Shown in pieces: positions 1 to 6,561 of a stretch of 12,662 bases of DNA. A program made the translations under genes and the position numbers. Location of the stretch: assembly GCA_020048795.1 (NCBI GenBank), contig JAIFMA010000159.1, positions 1-12,662 on the forward strand, read 5' to 3'. How positions within the stretch are numbered: position 1 is the first letter of the stretch; each line of letters opens with the position of its first letter. Source of the stretch: Rhodoferax sp. (lineage in GTDB: Bacteria; Pseudomonadota; Gammaproteobacteria; Burkholderiales; Burkholderiaceae_C). The notes under the pieces were generated by a model. It made no database searches. It saw only the letters and a program-made list of their open reading frames with translations, and was not told where the DNA came from.

Positions 1-234
1 TATTACCGGTTCAGCGTGTCCAACCGGCTGGTGCACAACATCATCGAGGCCGACTTCCGCTTCACCCCTGACGGACTGATCGCCAGTCACAACGACAGTT
101 TTGACTTCTGGCGCTGGTCACGACAAGCCATCGGTCTGGGCGGCTGGGTGCTGGGCTGGTCATCGCGTTTTCGCAAACAGGTACGGGCTCAGACCCATGC
201 AGCACTGCAGCGTTACCTGGCCAAACAAGCCTGA
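1..234 (+). CDS. NTF2/SnoaL-like family protein, C-terminal part (5' end outside window)
   Basis: The frame is open from base 1 to a TGA at 232-234, giving 77 C-terminal residues, so the gene starts upstream of the window. The segment with HNIIEADFRF, then IASHNDSFDFWRWSRQA, then GWVLGWSSRFRKQVRAQ resembles the end of nuclear transport factor 2 / SnoaL-like proteins of betaproteobacteria. In these, a beta strand is followed by a polar turn and the aromatic FDFWRW motif. This fold makes a cone-shaped pocket used by small enzymes and binding proteins, and the substrate cannot be told from sequence. The stop lies 16 bases before the hydrolase start, so the two are probably co-transcribed. Family assignment is from remembered motifs and is fairly confident; the function is unknown. 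Confidence 0.75.
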   Translation, partial: YYRFSVSNRLVHNIIEADFRFTPDGLIASHNDSFDFWRWSRQAIGLGGWVLGWSSRFRKQVRAQTHAALQRYLAKQA

Positions 235-250
235 ACTGTTGAGGCACGCG

Positions 251-1153
251 ATGCACTGGTTTGAAGACTTTGAAACGCGCCAGTTGGATGTCAACGGCAC
301 CCGTCTGTTCGCCCGGGTCTCGCACGGTGCCTGTGGCCGGCGCCCGGCGTTGCTGCTGTTGCACGGTTTTCCCCAGACCCATGTCCTGTGGAACCGGGTG
401 GCACATGCCTTGGTGAATGATTTTTACCTGGTTATGCCGGATTTGCGGGGTTATGGTGACTCCGGCAAACCAGCGGGTCTGCCTGACCACCGCAACTACA
501 GCAAGCGCAGCATGGCGCAGGACATGGTCGAGGTGATGGACCTGCTGGGTCTGGCACGGTTTGGCGTTTGTGGCCACGACCGGGGTGGCCGGGTGGCGCA
601 CCGGCTGGCGCTGGACCACCCCGGCCGCGTGTCCAAGTTGTGTCTGATCGACATTGCGCCCACGCTGGACATGTATGCCGCGACCAGTTTTGAATTTGCC
701 CAAGCGTATTACCACTGGTTTCATCTGATCCAGCCGGCCCCGTTGCCCGAAACCATGATGGGCGGCAACCCGCTGGCCTACTTGCACCACAAACTCGGCG
801 GTTGGGGCACCGGTGGCATGGACCACATCGAGCCGGCTGCGCTGGCGGAATACGAACGCTGCTTCTTGAAGCCTGACACCATCCACGCCGTCTGCGAAGA
901 CTACCGCGCCAGCGCCGGCATCGACCTGGAACACGACCGCGCCAGCCGGGCCGATGGACAAAAAATTGCCTGCGATACGCTGGTGTTATGGGGTGAGCGT
1001 GGCGTGGTGCAGCGCCTGTTCAAGCCGCTGGCGCTGTGGCAGGCTCAGTGTGCCGGGCAAGTGTCGGGCAAGGCCATGGCGGCCGGTCATTTCATCCCGG
1101 AAGAGCTGCCACATGAGACAGCGCACCTGCTTCGCGCATTTTTTCTGCCCTGA
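251..1153 (+). CDS. Alpha/beta hydrolase, probable haloacetate (fluoroacetate) dehalogenase
   Basis: This is a 300-residue alpha/beta-hydrolase-fold protein. The enzymes it resembles cleave the C-halogen bond of haloacetates to give glycolate and halide (EC 3.8.1.3). Visible motifs are the oxyanion HGFPQ (38-42), DLRGYGDS (64-71), and the nucleophile elbow GHDRGGR with Asp110, Arg111 and Arg114. Asp134 (acid), His155-Trp156 and Tyr218 (halide pocket), and His280 (AAGHF, base) follow. These are almost the same residue numbers as in the Rhodopseudomonas fluoroacetate dehalogenase (D110, R111, R114, D134, H155, W156, Y219, H280, from memory). A longer reading of the frame begins at 101 but overlaps the upstream gene. 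The ATG at 251 with GAGG at 241-244 gives the family's normal length and start. No signal peptide, so cytoplasmic. Activity on fluoroacetate rather than another haloacid is inference. Confidence 0.9.
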   Translation: MHWFEDFETRQLDVNGTRLFARVSHGACGRRPALLLLHGFPQTHVLWNRVAHALVNDFYLVMPDLRGYGDSGKPAGLPDHRNYSKRSMAQDMVEVMDLLGLARFGVCGHDRGGRVAHRLALDHPGRVSKLCLIDIAPTLDMYAATSFEFAQAYYHWFHLIQPAPLPETMMGGNPLAYLHHKLGGWGTGGMDHIEPAALAEYERCFLKPDTIHAVCEDYRASAGIDLEHDRASRADGQKIACDTLVLWGERGVVQRLFKPLALWQAQCAGQVSGKAMAAGHFIPEELPHETAHLLRAFFLP

Positions 1154-1169
1154 TGGCACCTGCCAGGGT

Positions 1170-1970
1170 TCAGGCACCGCAGCACTTTTTGTATTTTTTC
1201 CCGCTACCACAAGAACACGGGTCATTGCGCCCTGGCGTAGCGACACGGCGCACGATGTCAACCCGTGGGCCCAGGCTGCGCCAGATGTCACTCAGGTCAT
1301 ACACCGCCCAGATGGCATTGGCAAAATCGTTCAGTCGCTGCTGGCTCATGGACGGCTCACCGCCCTCGTCGCTGCCGGGGACCGTCAAAGGATGGGTATC
1401 GTCCTCGGTCAGCGCCACCATGCATTGCAGCGCCGCGTCAACCATTTTGGCGGCTTCGCGGTCGCGCGGTTCGGCCCACTCCTCGGGCCAGCTTTCCACC
1501 GCATACATGAAGCCGATGGCCCAGATCTGGCCAAACGAGGGCACCGGCGCGCCGCCCATGTCGACGCGTTGCTCGGGTGTCAGGGTGGAAATCGCAGCGC
1601 GCAGGTCCATCACCTCGGGCTGGTAGGCCCGCTCATCGTCGAAAGACGCAACGTCCGCCTGCAGCGCCGTGGCCACCTCAAACCAGCGCCGCAGCCACAG
1701 CGACGTGAAACGCTGAAACTGGTCTTCATCAGCAAACACGCCGGGCGGTGCCGCCTCATCGGGGTCGATGCCCAGCAGCACCGGCAGATACTCCGCCGGC
1801 GCCATCACCCGGCGGCAGCAAACCAGCGCGGCCAGAAAACCTTCACAAAATTCCCACTGCGGGATTTCGTCGTCGCGGGTACGCAAGTCATCCAGAATGG
1901 CATCCAGAGCTGCAAAATCTTCGTCTGTCAAAGGGTCGGTCGATAAGGCGGAGACAGCGTCATCAGTCAT
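1170..1970 (-). CDS. UPF0149 family protein with C-terminal SEC-C zinc motif (YecA-like)
   Basis: The protein has 266 residues. The first ~225 fit the helical UPF0149 (YecA/YgfB) domain, with QWEFCEGFLAALVC near 38-51, IGFMYAVESWPEEW near 152-165, and an acidic, helix-rich composition. The last 20 residues are a SEC-C motif: NDPCSCGSGKKYKKCCG has Cys252, Cys254, Cys263 and Cys264 in the CxC...CC spacing that binds one zinc ion, as at the end of SecA. Stand-alone SEC-C proteins are thought to contact ribosomes or protein-export factors; the exact role here is unknown. The ATG at 1970 is preferred. An in-frame TTG at 1988 would add six residues, and neither has a good ribosome-binding site. The gene is convergent with the hydrolase (16-base gap, no clear terminator) and divergent from the CAP lipoprotein gene. 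Confidence 0.88.
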   Translation of the reverse strand: MTDDAVSALSTDPLTDEDFAALDAILDDLRTRDDEIPQWEFCEGFLAALVCCRRVMAPAEYLPVLLGIDPDEAAPPGVFADEDQFQRFTSLWLRRWFEVATALQADVASFDDERAYQPEVMDLRAAISTLTPEQRVDMGGAPVPSFGQIWAIGFMYAVESWPEEWAEPRDREAAKMVDAALQCMVALTEDDTHPLTVPGSDEGGEPSMSQQRLNDFANAIWAVYDLSDIWRSLGPRVDIVRRVATPGRNDPCSCGSGKKYKKCCGA

Positions 1971-1990
1971 GGTAACAATTGGTAACAATC
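1971..1990. repeat. Tandem 10-base direct repeat at the UPF0149 gene start
   Basis: Two adjacent copies of GGTAACAATY abut the UPF0149 start codon, in the 85-base gap between the divergent UPF0149 and CAP-lipoprotein genes. The 10-base period is about one helical turn, as expected of a protein-binding site, but it could be chance. On the plus strand GTTATCCT at 2023-2030 is a possible -10-like box for the lipoprotein gene, without a matching -35. Confidence 0.4.
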
Positions 1991-2055
1991 TGGAAAGAGT
2001 CTGATTTTGCCCGCTTCAAGACGTTATCCTCTGCACCCAACCCCGACGCTGCACC

Positions 2056-3096
2056 ATGCTCGCCAAATTTTTCCTTCCCCTTGCCCTGACACTGTTGCTG
2101 GCCGCCTGCGGCGGTGGTGGCGGGTCGTCATCACCTGCGCCCAGTTCCAGTAGCACCACGTCTGCCAATCTGCCGTCGGTCAGCGTGGTGATTGCGGCCG
2201 CCACTTATGCCGCCAACTCGGCCGAACTCGGCGGCTGGACCACCTTGCAGCAAGCGCGCGTGTTATGTGGCTTTGGCGCCCTCAGGCAAAACGTCCGGCT
2301 CGATGCTGCTGCCCAGGCCCATGCGCGCTACCTCACCAGCATCTCGCTGGCCGCAGGTAGTGCCATCCTGAGCCACTACGAGACGGTCAACGCCGACCCG
2401 TTTTTCACCGGCTACGCACCAGCCGACCGGGCGCAGCGCCAGGGTTACGGCACGCAGGTGGCCGAGATTCTGGCCTCGACGGTCTGGACCTACGATGTGC
2501 GCAGCCCACCCGCATTGCCGAGTCTGGAGCAGCGGGGTTCGGCCTCGATGCTGGGCCTGCTCAACACGGTTTACCACCTGATGGGGGCCATGTTTGACGG
2601 TGCCGATGTGGGGTTTGGCGCTGATATTCAAACGGCCTCCGATGGCACCAACCGGCGCCAGGAATACCGTTTTGGCTCGCTCAATGGCTACCAGGGCGAG
2701 TCCCAGCGGGTCAAGCTGGGCACCGGCAATCTGGCCACCTATCCCTGCGAGGGCAGTAGCAACATCCCCAGCACATTCATCCCCGCCAATGAAAGCCCCA
2801 ACCCGTTTCCGGCCCTGACCAGCGCCAGTCAGACCATGGGCCCGCCGATTTACCTGAAGGTCGATGCCGGGCAGGTGCTGACACTGACATCGGGCAGCCT
2901 CAGCGCCGGCAGTGTCAGCGTGCCGACCACAATGTTGACCCAAGCCAATGACCCCCAGCGAAAACTGCAGGCCAACGAGGTATTTTTGGTGCCTAACAGC
3001 GCACTGTCGGCCAACACCAGTTACCAGATCAACCTGAGCGGCAGCATCGATGGCAAAGTATTTAGCCGCAGTTTCACCATGAGCACCGGGCAGTAA
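2056..3096 (+). CDS. CAP (SCP/PR1-like) domain lipoprotein
   Basis: The protein has 346 residues. The N-terminus is a lipoprotein signal: MLAK, a hydrophobic stretch, then the lipobox LLAAC with Cys18 as the lipidation site. A Gly/Ser/Pro/Thr-rich spacer (19-37) follows. Residues ~55-190 match a CAP domain: NVRLDAAAQAHARYLTS, then LSHYE (His107), VAEIL (Glu137) and VYHLMG (His174). These plausibly correspond to the conserved His/Glu cluster of the family. Residues ~248-346 look like a small beta-sandwich (Ig-like) domain. Cys71 and Cys231 may form a disulphide. Bacterial CAP proteins are extracytoplasmic and few have a known biochemical role, so none is proposed. No strong ribosome-binding site precedes the ATG. 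The carbonic anhydrase starts 25 bases downstream on the same strand, so co-transcription is likely. Confidence 0.85.
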   Translation: MLAKFFLPLALTLLLAACGGGGGSSSPAPSSSSTTSANLPSVSVVIAAATYAANSAELGGWTTLQQARVLCGFGALRQNVRLDAAAQAHARYLTSISLAAGSAILSHYETVNADPFFTGYAPADRAQRQGYGTQVAEILASTVWTYDVRSPPALPSLEQRGSASMLGLLNTVYHLMGAMFDGADVGFGADIQTASDGTNRRQEYRFGSLNGYQGESQRVKLGTGNLATYPCEGSSNIPSTFIPANESPNPFPALTSASQTMGPPIYLKVDAGQVLTLTSGSLSAGSVSVPTTMLTQANDPQRKLQANEVFLVPNSALSANTSYQINLSGSIDGKVFSRSFTMSTGQ

Positions 3097-3121
3097 GCCA
3101 AGGCCAAAACCCCAGCCCACC

Positions 3122-3796
3122 ATGAAAAATGTTTTGACTGTCCTGGCCCTGTCTCTGAGCAGTGCCACCTGCCAGGCTGGTCTGTGTGAAACGGGTCAAC
3201 GCCAGTCGCCCATCAACATCACACCCGAGGCGGTGCTGGCGCAAAAACTGCCCGCCATGGTGCCCGACTACCGCGCTGCACCACTGCGACTGGCCAACGA
3301 CGGCCACACGGTGCGGGTGCGTTTTGACCACAGCGGCCAGTTGTTGATTGGCAAAGAACGCTACACGCTGCAGCAGTTCCACTTTCACACCCCCGGTGGC
3401 GACCAGATCAAGGGTGAAAACTTTCCCTTTGCCGCGCACATCCTGCACAAAAGCGGCGCGGGGCAGTTGCTGTCCATCGTGGTGCCGTTTCGCCTGGGCG
3501 CGAAAAACCCGCTGCTCGATCAATTGCTGCCACTGATTCCGACCCGTGTCGATGGTGACCACAAACACCCCGATGTGACGGTGAACGCACGGCAATTGCT
3601 GCCACTACAACTGGGTTATTACCGCTACACCGGCTCACTGACCACCACCCCCTGCACCGAGGGCGTGGTGTGGCTGGTGATGAAACAGCCGCAGGAACTC
3701 TCGGTCGAGCAGCTCGCCAGCTACCGCAAACAGTTTGCCGACAACATGCGCGCGGTCAACCCGCTGTTTCAGCGTCCGATTTTCGAGAGTCTTTAG
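3122..3796 (+). CDS. cah: Alpha-class carbonic anhydrase, periplasmic, N-terminally short
   Basis: This 224-residue protein would hydrate CO2 to bicarbonate (EC 4.2.1.1) in the periplasm. Residues 1-19 form a signal peptide (MKNVLTVLALSLSSATCQA). Family marks are QSPINI (28-33), GHT with the proton-shuttle His62, and QFHFHTPGG with zinc ligands His87 and His89. AAHILH carries the third ligand His106, and SLTTTPCTEG holds the catalytic Thr174/Thr175. Cys22 and Cys178 match the conserved disulphide of bacterial enzymes. Two oddities stand out. The usual HWGY...W segment of about 25 residues before the first Cys is absent. The second-shell Glu two residues before the third zinc His (EAH or EMH in Neisseria-type enzymes) is Ala104. 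Activity may be altered; the fold assignment is firm. It lies 25 bases after the CAP lipoprotein gene. Confidence 0.93.
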   Translation: MKNVLTVLALSLSSATCQAGLCETGQRQSPINITPEAVLAQKLPAMVPDYRAAPLRLANDGHTVRVRFDHSGQLLIGKERYTLQQFHFHTPGGDQIKGENFPFAAHILHKSGAGQLLSIVVPFRLGAKNPLLDQLLPLIPTRVDGDHKHPDVTVNARQLLPLQLGYYRYTGSLTTTPCTEGVVWLVMKQPQELSVEQLASYRKQFADNMRAVNPLFQRPIFESL

Positions 3797-3813
3797 CCAG
3801 GCTCTAAAATTTG

Positions 3814-3839
3814 CCTGTCTTTTGCCGCAAATCAACAGG
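3814..3839. promoter_or_regulatory. Nested inverted repeat after the carbonic anhydrase gene
   Basis: Outer arms CCTGT (3814-3818) and ACAGG (3835-3839) enclose inner arms TTTGC (3821-3825) and GCAAA (3827-3831) around a single base. In RNA this would be a two-part hairpin followed by ATTTTGCG. It could be a weak terminator for the carbonic anhydrase transcript or an operator for the beta-propeller gene. The T-run is too short to decide. Confidence 0.4.
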
Positions 3840-3840
3840 A

Positions 3841-3886
3841 TTTTGCGACCTCAGTCCAATAATGGCGAGCGAATGCAGCTACATTT
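3841..3886 (-). repeat. Degenerate copy C of a dispersed short repeat
   Basis: Read on the minus strand this stretch contains AAATG, TAGCTGC, TCGCT, TTATTGG, CTGAGG and AAAA in the same order and spacing as the copy after lysR (6831-6883). It sits in the 113-base gap just before the beta-propeller gene. It is more diverged than the other two copies, so the assignment is tentative. No terminal inverted repeats or target duplications are evident. Confidence 0.4.
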
Positions 3887-3909
3887 TCAATAGCAATCAC
3901 AGGATTTTC

Positions 3910-5100
3910 ATGCCCAACACACACACCTCTCTGGCGTCAAGACCACTGCTCACGTTTTTGGCCTCGTTGCCCTGTCTGCTAAGCGCCTATGCCCAGACTC
4001 CGCCAGCGTCCGGTGCCAGTGCGCCCGCAGCGACGACTGCCAAACCGGCCAAAGCACCCGTCGCCATTCCCGTCAAGGTCACCGCAGAGATGACCGGCGC
4101 GGGCATCGTCTCAAGCGGTGTCACCTTGCCGCCCATTCCACCGGTCACCGGCAACCGCAAAAATCCGGTGCCATCCTGGGGCAAGCCGCTGCCCTACCCG
4201 ATCGTGATTGCGGATAGGCGCAACAACCGGCTGATTGAGGTCGCCCCCGACAAATCCATCGTCTGGGAGTTCCCCTCACCCAGCCTGGCGGTTTACCGTG
4301 GCAACGAAGACGTGAATTTTTCTGCCGACGGTACGCTGCTGGCCGTGAGCGAAGAAGACAACTTTGACGTGCACATCGTCGACTACCGCCAACGCGCCCT
4401 GACCTGGACTTATGGCACGCCCGACCACCGGGGCAGCGGCAAAAACATGCTGAACTACCCGGACGACGCGCATCTGCTGGCGGACGGTCAATTCATCACC
4501 GCCGACATCCGCAACTGCCGCATCCTGATCATTGACCCCAAGACCAATGAAGTCACAACCCAATGGGGCACACCCGGGGTCTGCAAACACAACCCGCCAC
4601 ACCAGTTTGCCCACGCCAACGGTGCCACGCCGCTGGACAACGGCGACATTCTGGTCACCGAGATCACCGATGCCTGGATTTCGCGCATCACCCGCGAGGG
4701 CAAGGTGTTATGGAGCGTCAAGGCCCCCAACATGCGTTACCCCTCCGATGCCTTTCCCACGGTAGACGGCAAACAGGTCATCGTGGCTGATTTCTGGAAA
4801 CCCGGGCGCGTGGTGATTTTTGACCCCGCCACGCGCAAGATCACCTGGGAGTATTTTCACAAGGACGGTGACAAGGCCCTTGACCACTGCTCGATTGCCC
4901 GCGAGTTGCCCGACACCGGTGATATTTTGATCGTCGATGACCTGAACGACCGCGTGATTGTGGTAGACCGCAAAACCAAGGAAATCATCTGGCAATACGG
5001 TGAAAAAAACAAGAAGGGCTTTAAGCCCGGCCTGCTGAACTACCCCGACGGTTTTGACATTGACGTCTTTCACGACTGGAAGACCGCGCTGAAGAAGTGA
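3910..5100 (+). CDS. Exported beta-propeller protein (PQQ-like/NHL-like repeats)
   Basis: The protein has 396 residues. The ATG at 3910 follows AGGA (3901-3904) and opens a signal peptide ending near AYAQ (residue 29). An earlier ATG at 3811 only adds a non-signal extension. An Ala/Pro/Lys-rich linker (30-90) leads into about six repeated propeller blades from ~95. These include PYPIVIADRRNNRLIEV, QFITADIRNCRILIIDP, GDILVTEITDAWISRI and GDILIVDDLNDRVIVVD, each followed by a W-x-Y/W strand and a turn such as YGTP or WGTP. Repeated NYPD/RYPSD motifs open blades. Cys203, Cys225 and Cys327 lie in the repeats. Such periplasmic propellers bind ligands or act like aryl-sulphate sulphotransferases or PQQ-type enzymes. 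I see no clear catalytic or cofactor residues, so the function is unassigned. It is the third exported protein in a row, but the 113-base gap before it suggests its own promoter. Confidence 0.85.
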   Translation: MPNTHTSLASRPLLTFLASLPCLLSAYAQTPPASGASAPAATTAKPAKAPVAIPVKVTAEMTGAGIVSSGVTLPPIPPVTGNRKNPVPSWGKPLPYPIVIADRRNNRLIEVAPDKSIVWEFPSPSLAVYRGNEDVNFSADGTLLAVSEEDNFDVHIVDYRQRALTWTYGTPDHRGSGKNMLNYPDDAHLLADGQFITADIRNCRILIIDPKTNEVTTQWGTPGVCKHNPPHQFAHANGATPLDNGDILVTEITDAWISRITREGKVLWSVKAPNMRYPSDAFPTVDGKQVIVADFWKPGRVVIFDPATRKITWEYFHKDGDKALDHCSIARELPDTGDILIVDDLNDRVIVVDRKTKEIIWQYGEKNKKGFKPGLLNYPDGFDIDVFHDWKTALKK

Positions 5101-5700
5101 GGGTGTTGGATGGCGGCGACTGCAGCGCGGGCCTGGTTTCAGGCAAGATTGACGCACAAACCCGGCACTCTGCGGCAAAGGTCGGGGCATCAATTTCGGC
5201 CATTGGGGCGGTATCTCCAGACTCGACTTCAGCGACCCCGCCAAAATACCAAACACAAAATGGCTGGATCGAAGAAGCTTCGTACCGTTGAATCTCAAGG
5301 CTACTCGAAAATACCACTGAGCCAGAATTTTTTTTCGCCTCTGCGGGTAGCGTCGACCGTCGCGGCAGTCAGAGTCTGCAAAGTCCGGTTGTTGGTGATT
5401 GCGTGGTGCTGAGGCGATACTGAGCCGGCCATCACCTGCTCAGACCCATCAATCATTGGAACCATCTAATCCAAAAAGGCACAGTAGGCTGGTGGACAAG
5501 TTGAACTCATCAAGACTGATTGCTGACTGACAGCGGCTGAATGTCATCAGTGATCTGCCCACCTTCACAAAATTAGGCTGTCATCGCGAACGAATCCATC
5601 CACTCAAAAGGATAGGTGCCTTTTCATGACGCCGACAGGAGTTGGATCCCACCATAGCCAGCCGTGGCAGCTAAAAAGCTAACAGTGCAATAATTGTCGA
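5101..5700. other. 600-base gene-free stretch, unexplained
   Basis: No recognisable protein is encoded on either strand. Short frames exist (5110-5412 plus; 5021-5317 minus, overlapping the end of the propeller gene) but lack ribosome-binding sites and family motifs. Structures seen are: a small hairpin GCCTG-GTTT-CAGGC at 5131-5144; a run of eight T at 5328-5335 preceded by a weak GGCT...AGCC stem (5299-5323); and AAAAGG...CCTTTT arms at 5606-5624. The second half is clearly less GC-rich than the flanking genes. This suggests foreign or decayed DNA. Confidence 0.5.
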
Positions 5701-6225
5701 ATGGGTGTGCCACAACCCATCCAGCGAATGACTGCTTCCGAGTTTTCAGCTTGGGAGATCGACGAGCCTGAGCGGCATGAGTTTTTTGGCGGCGAGGTGT
5801 TCCGCGTGTTCGCCATGGGTGGGGCGCAGCGGGAGCATGTGGCGGTGGCTGGCAATATTTTTTTAGAAATTCGGCAACACCTCAAAGGCACGCGCTGCCA
5901 GGTTTTTCTGGCCGACATGAAAATCCATGTGCAAGCCACGGGCGACCTGTTTTACCCGGATGTCTTTGTGACTTGCCACGCTGGCGACCTGATTGCCTCT
6001 TTGGAAATGCAGCACCCCAAGCTGATTGTCGAGGTGGTGTCGCCCAACACCGCTACCTTTGACAAAGGCGACAAATTCACCAGCTATCGGAAAATCCCTG
6101 AGCTTGAGGAATTTGTTTTGGTCGATCCGCATGGCAAGTCGTTTGAGGTGTACCGCCGTCAGGCCAATGGCACTGACTGGTTGTTGTCGCCTGGGCAGGT
6201 GGGGGCTGACCTGTGGCTGGACTAA
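5701..6225 (+). CDS. Uma2 family endonuclease-like protein, C-terminally shortened
   Basis: The protein has 174 residues. It matches the Uma2 (DUF820) family, which has a PD-(D/E)xK restriction-nuclease fold. QRMTASEFSAWEIDEPERHEFFGGEVF (8-34, in two halves) is the family's N-terminal signature. YPDVFV gives Asp87, LIVEVVSP gives Glu111, and FDKGDKFTSYRK gives Lys125 as likely metal-site residues. EEFVLVDP and FEVYRR follow. Most relatives are ~185-195 residues and end in a further beta strand and helix. Here the frame stops after VGADLWLD, where DNA resembling a dihydrolipoyl dehydrogenase gene begins soon after. The tail was probably lost in a rearrangement. Biological roles of Uma2 proteins are poorly known. 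No good ribosome-binding site is seen before the ATG, though AATAAT (5689-5694) lies just upstream. It may still be folded, since the catalytic residues precede the break. Confidence 0.82.
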   Translation: MGVPQPIQRMTASEFSAWEIDEPERHEFFGGEVFRVFAMGGAQREHVAVAGNIFLEIRQHLKGTRCQVFLADMKIHVQATGDLFYPDVFVTCHAGDLIASLEMQHPKLIVEVVSPNTATFDKGDKFTSYRKIPELEEFVLVDPHGKSFEVYRRQANGTDWLLSPGQVGADLWLD

Positions 6226-6286
6226 GGTTGCCTACCTCGGTCAAGGTGATGCCGGTCATACGCCACAGCAAAATGACGGCATTCAG

Positions 6287-6559
6287 GTGCCCGAGCCGCA
6301 AACCTGCGACCTGGTGCTTCAAGCCGTCGGCCGCACGCCCAACGGCAAGAAGATCGCCGACGACAAGGCCAGCGCAGCCTTCAACGCCCGCGTCATCCCC
6401 AGCGTGGCCTACACCGACCCCGAAGTGGCCTGGGTCGGCCTGACCGAAGACCAGGCCAAAGCGCAGGGCATCAAGGTCAAGAAGGGACTGTTGCCCTGGG
6501 CCGCATCTGGCCGCGCCATTGGCGCGCAAGTAGACCATGCCTCCAAGCTACCTTTTTGA
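6287..6559 (+). pseudogene. lpdA: Dihydrolipoyl dehydrogenase (E3) relic, internally deleted
   Basis: In a reading frame different from the Uma2 gene, the DNA encodes PEPQTCDLVLQAVGRTPNGKK and then AAFNARVIPSVAYTDPEV, VGLTEDQAKAQGIKVKKG and PWAASGRAI. These are the end of the NAD domain and the start of the dimerisation domain of the E3 subunit of pyruvate/2-oxoglutarate dehydrogenase. About 45-50 residues that normally lie between the two blocks are missing at about 6368-6373; they carry the FAD-contacting GD motif. The FAD and disulphide N-terminal part and the C-terminal His-Glu active site are absent too. The frame continues through a diverged tail to a TGA at 6557-6559. It cannot make a working enzyme. 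The intact gene should exist elsewhere in the genome. The left boundary is uncertain (6226-6287). Confidence 0.85.
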
Positions 6560-6561
6560 GC

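Noticed and set aside
62..961. 299-codon open frame on the minus strand opposite the hydrolase gene
   Set aside because: It lies wholly antisense to a gene with a full set of catalytic residues. Its translation has no family motif and the biased composition of a high-GC shadow frame.
1153..1176. Possible bidirectional terminator between the convergent hydrolase and UPF0149 genes
   Set aside because: Only short arms (TGCC/GGCA) and no T-run on either side.
954..1946. 330-codon plus-strand frame across the hydrolase end and the UPF0149 gene
   Set aside because: It is antisense to the well-supported UPF0149/SEC-C protein and shows only Arg/His/Gln-rich shadow composition with no ribosome-binding site.
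2263..3168. 301-codon minus-strand frame opposite the CAP lipoprotein gene
   Set aside because: It is a shadow of a gene with a clear lipobox and CAP motifs. The translation has no recognisable domain.
5299..5335. Possible terminator: GGCT...AGCC arms before eight T
   Set aside because: The stem is only four pairs with a 17-base loop, and it lies ~200 bases from any gene end. It is described within the gap entry only.
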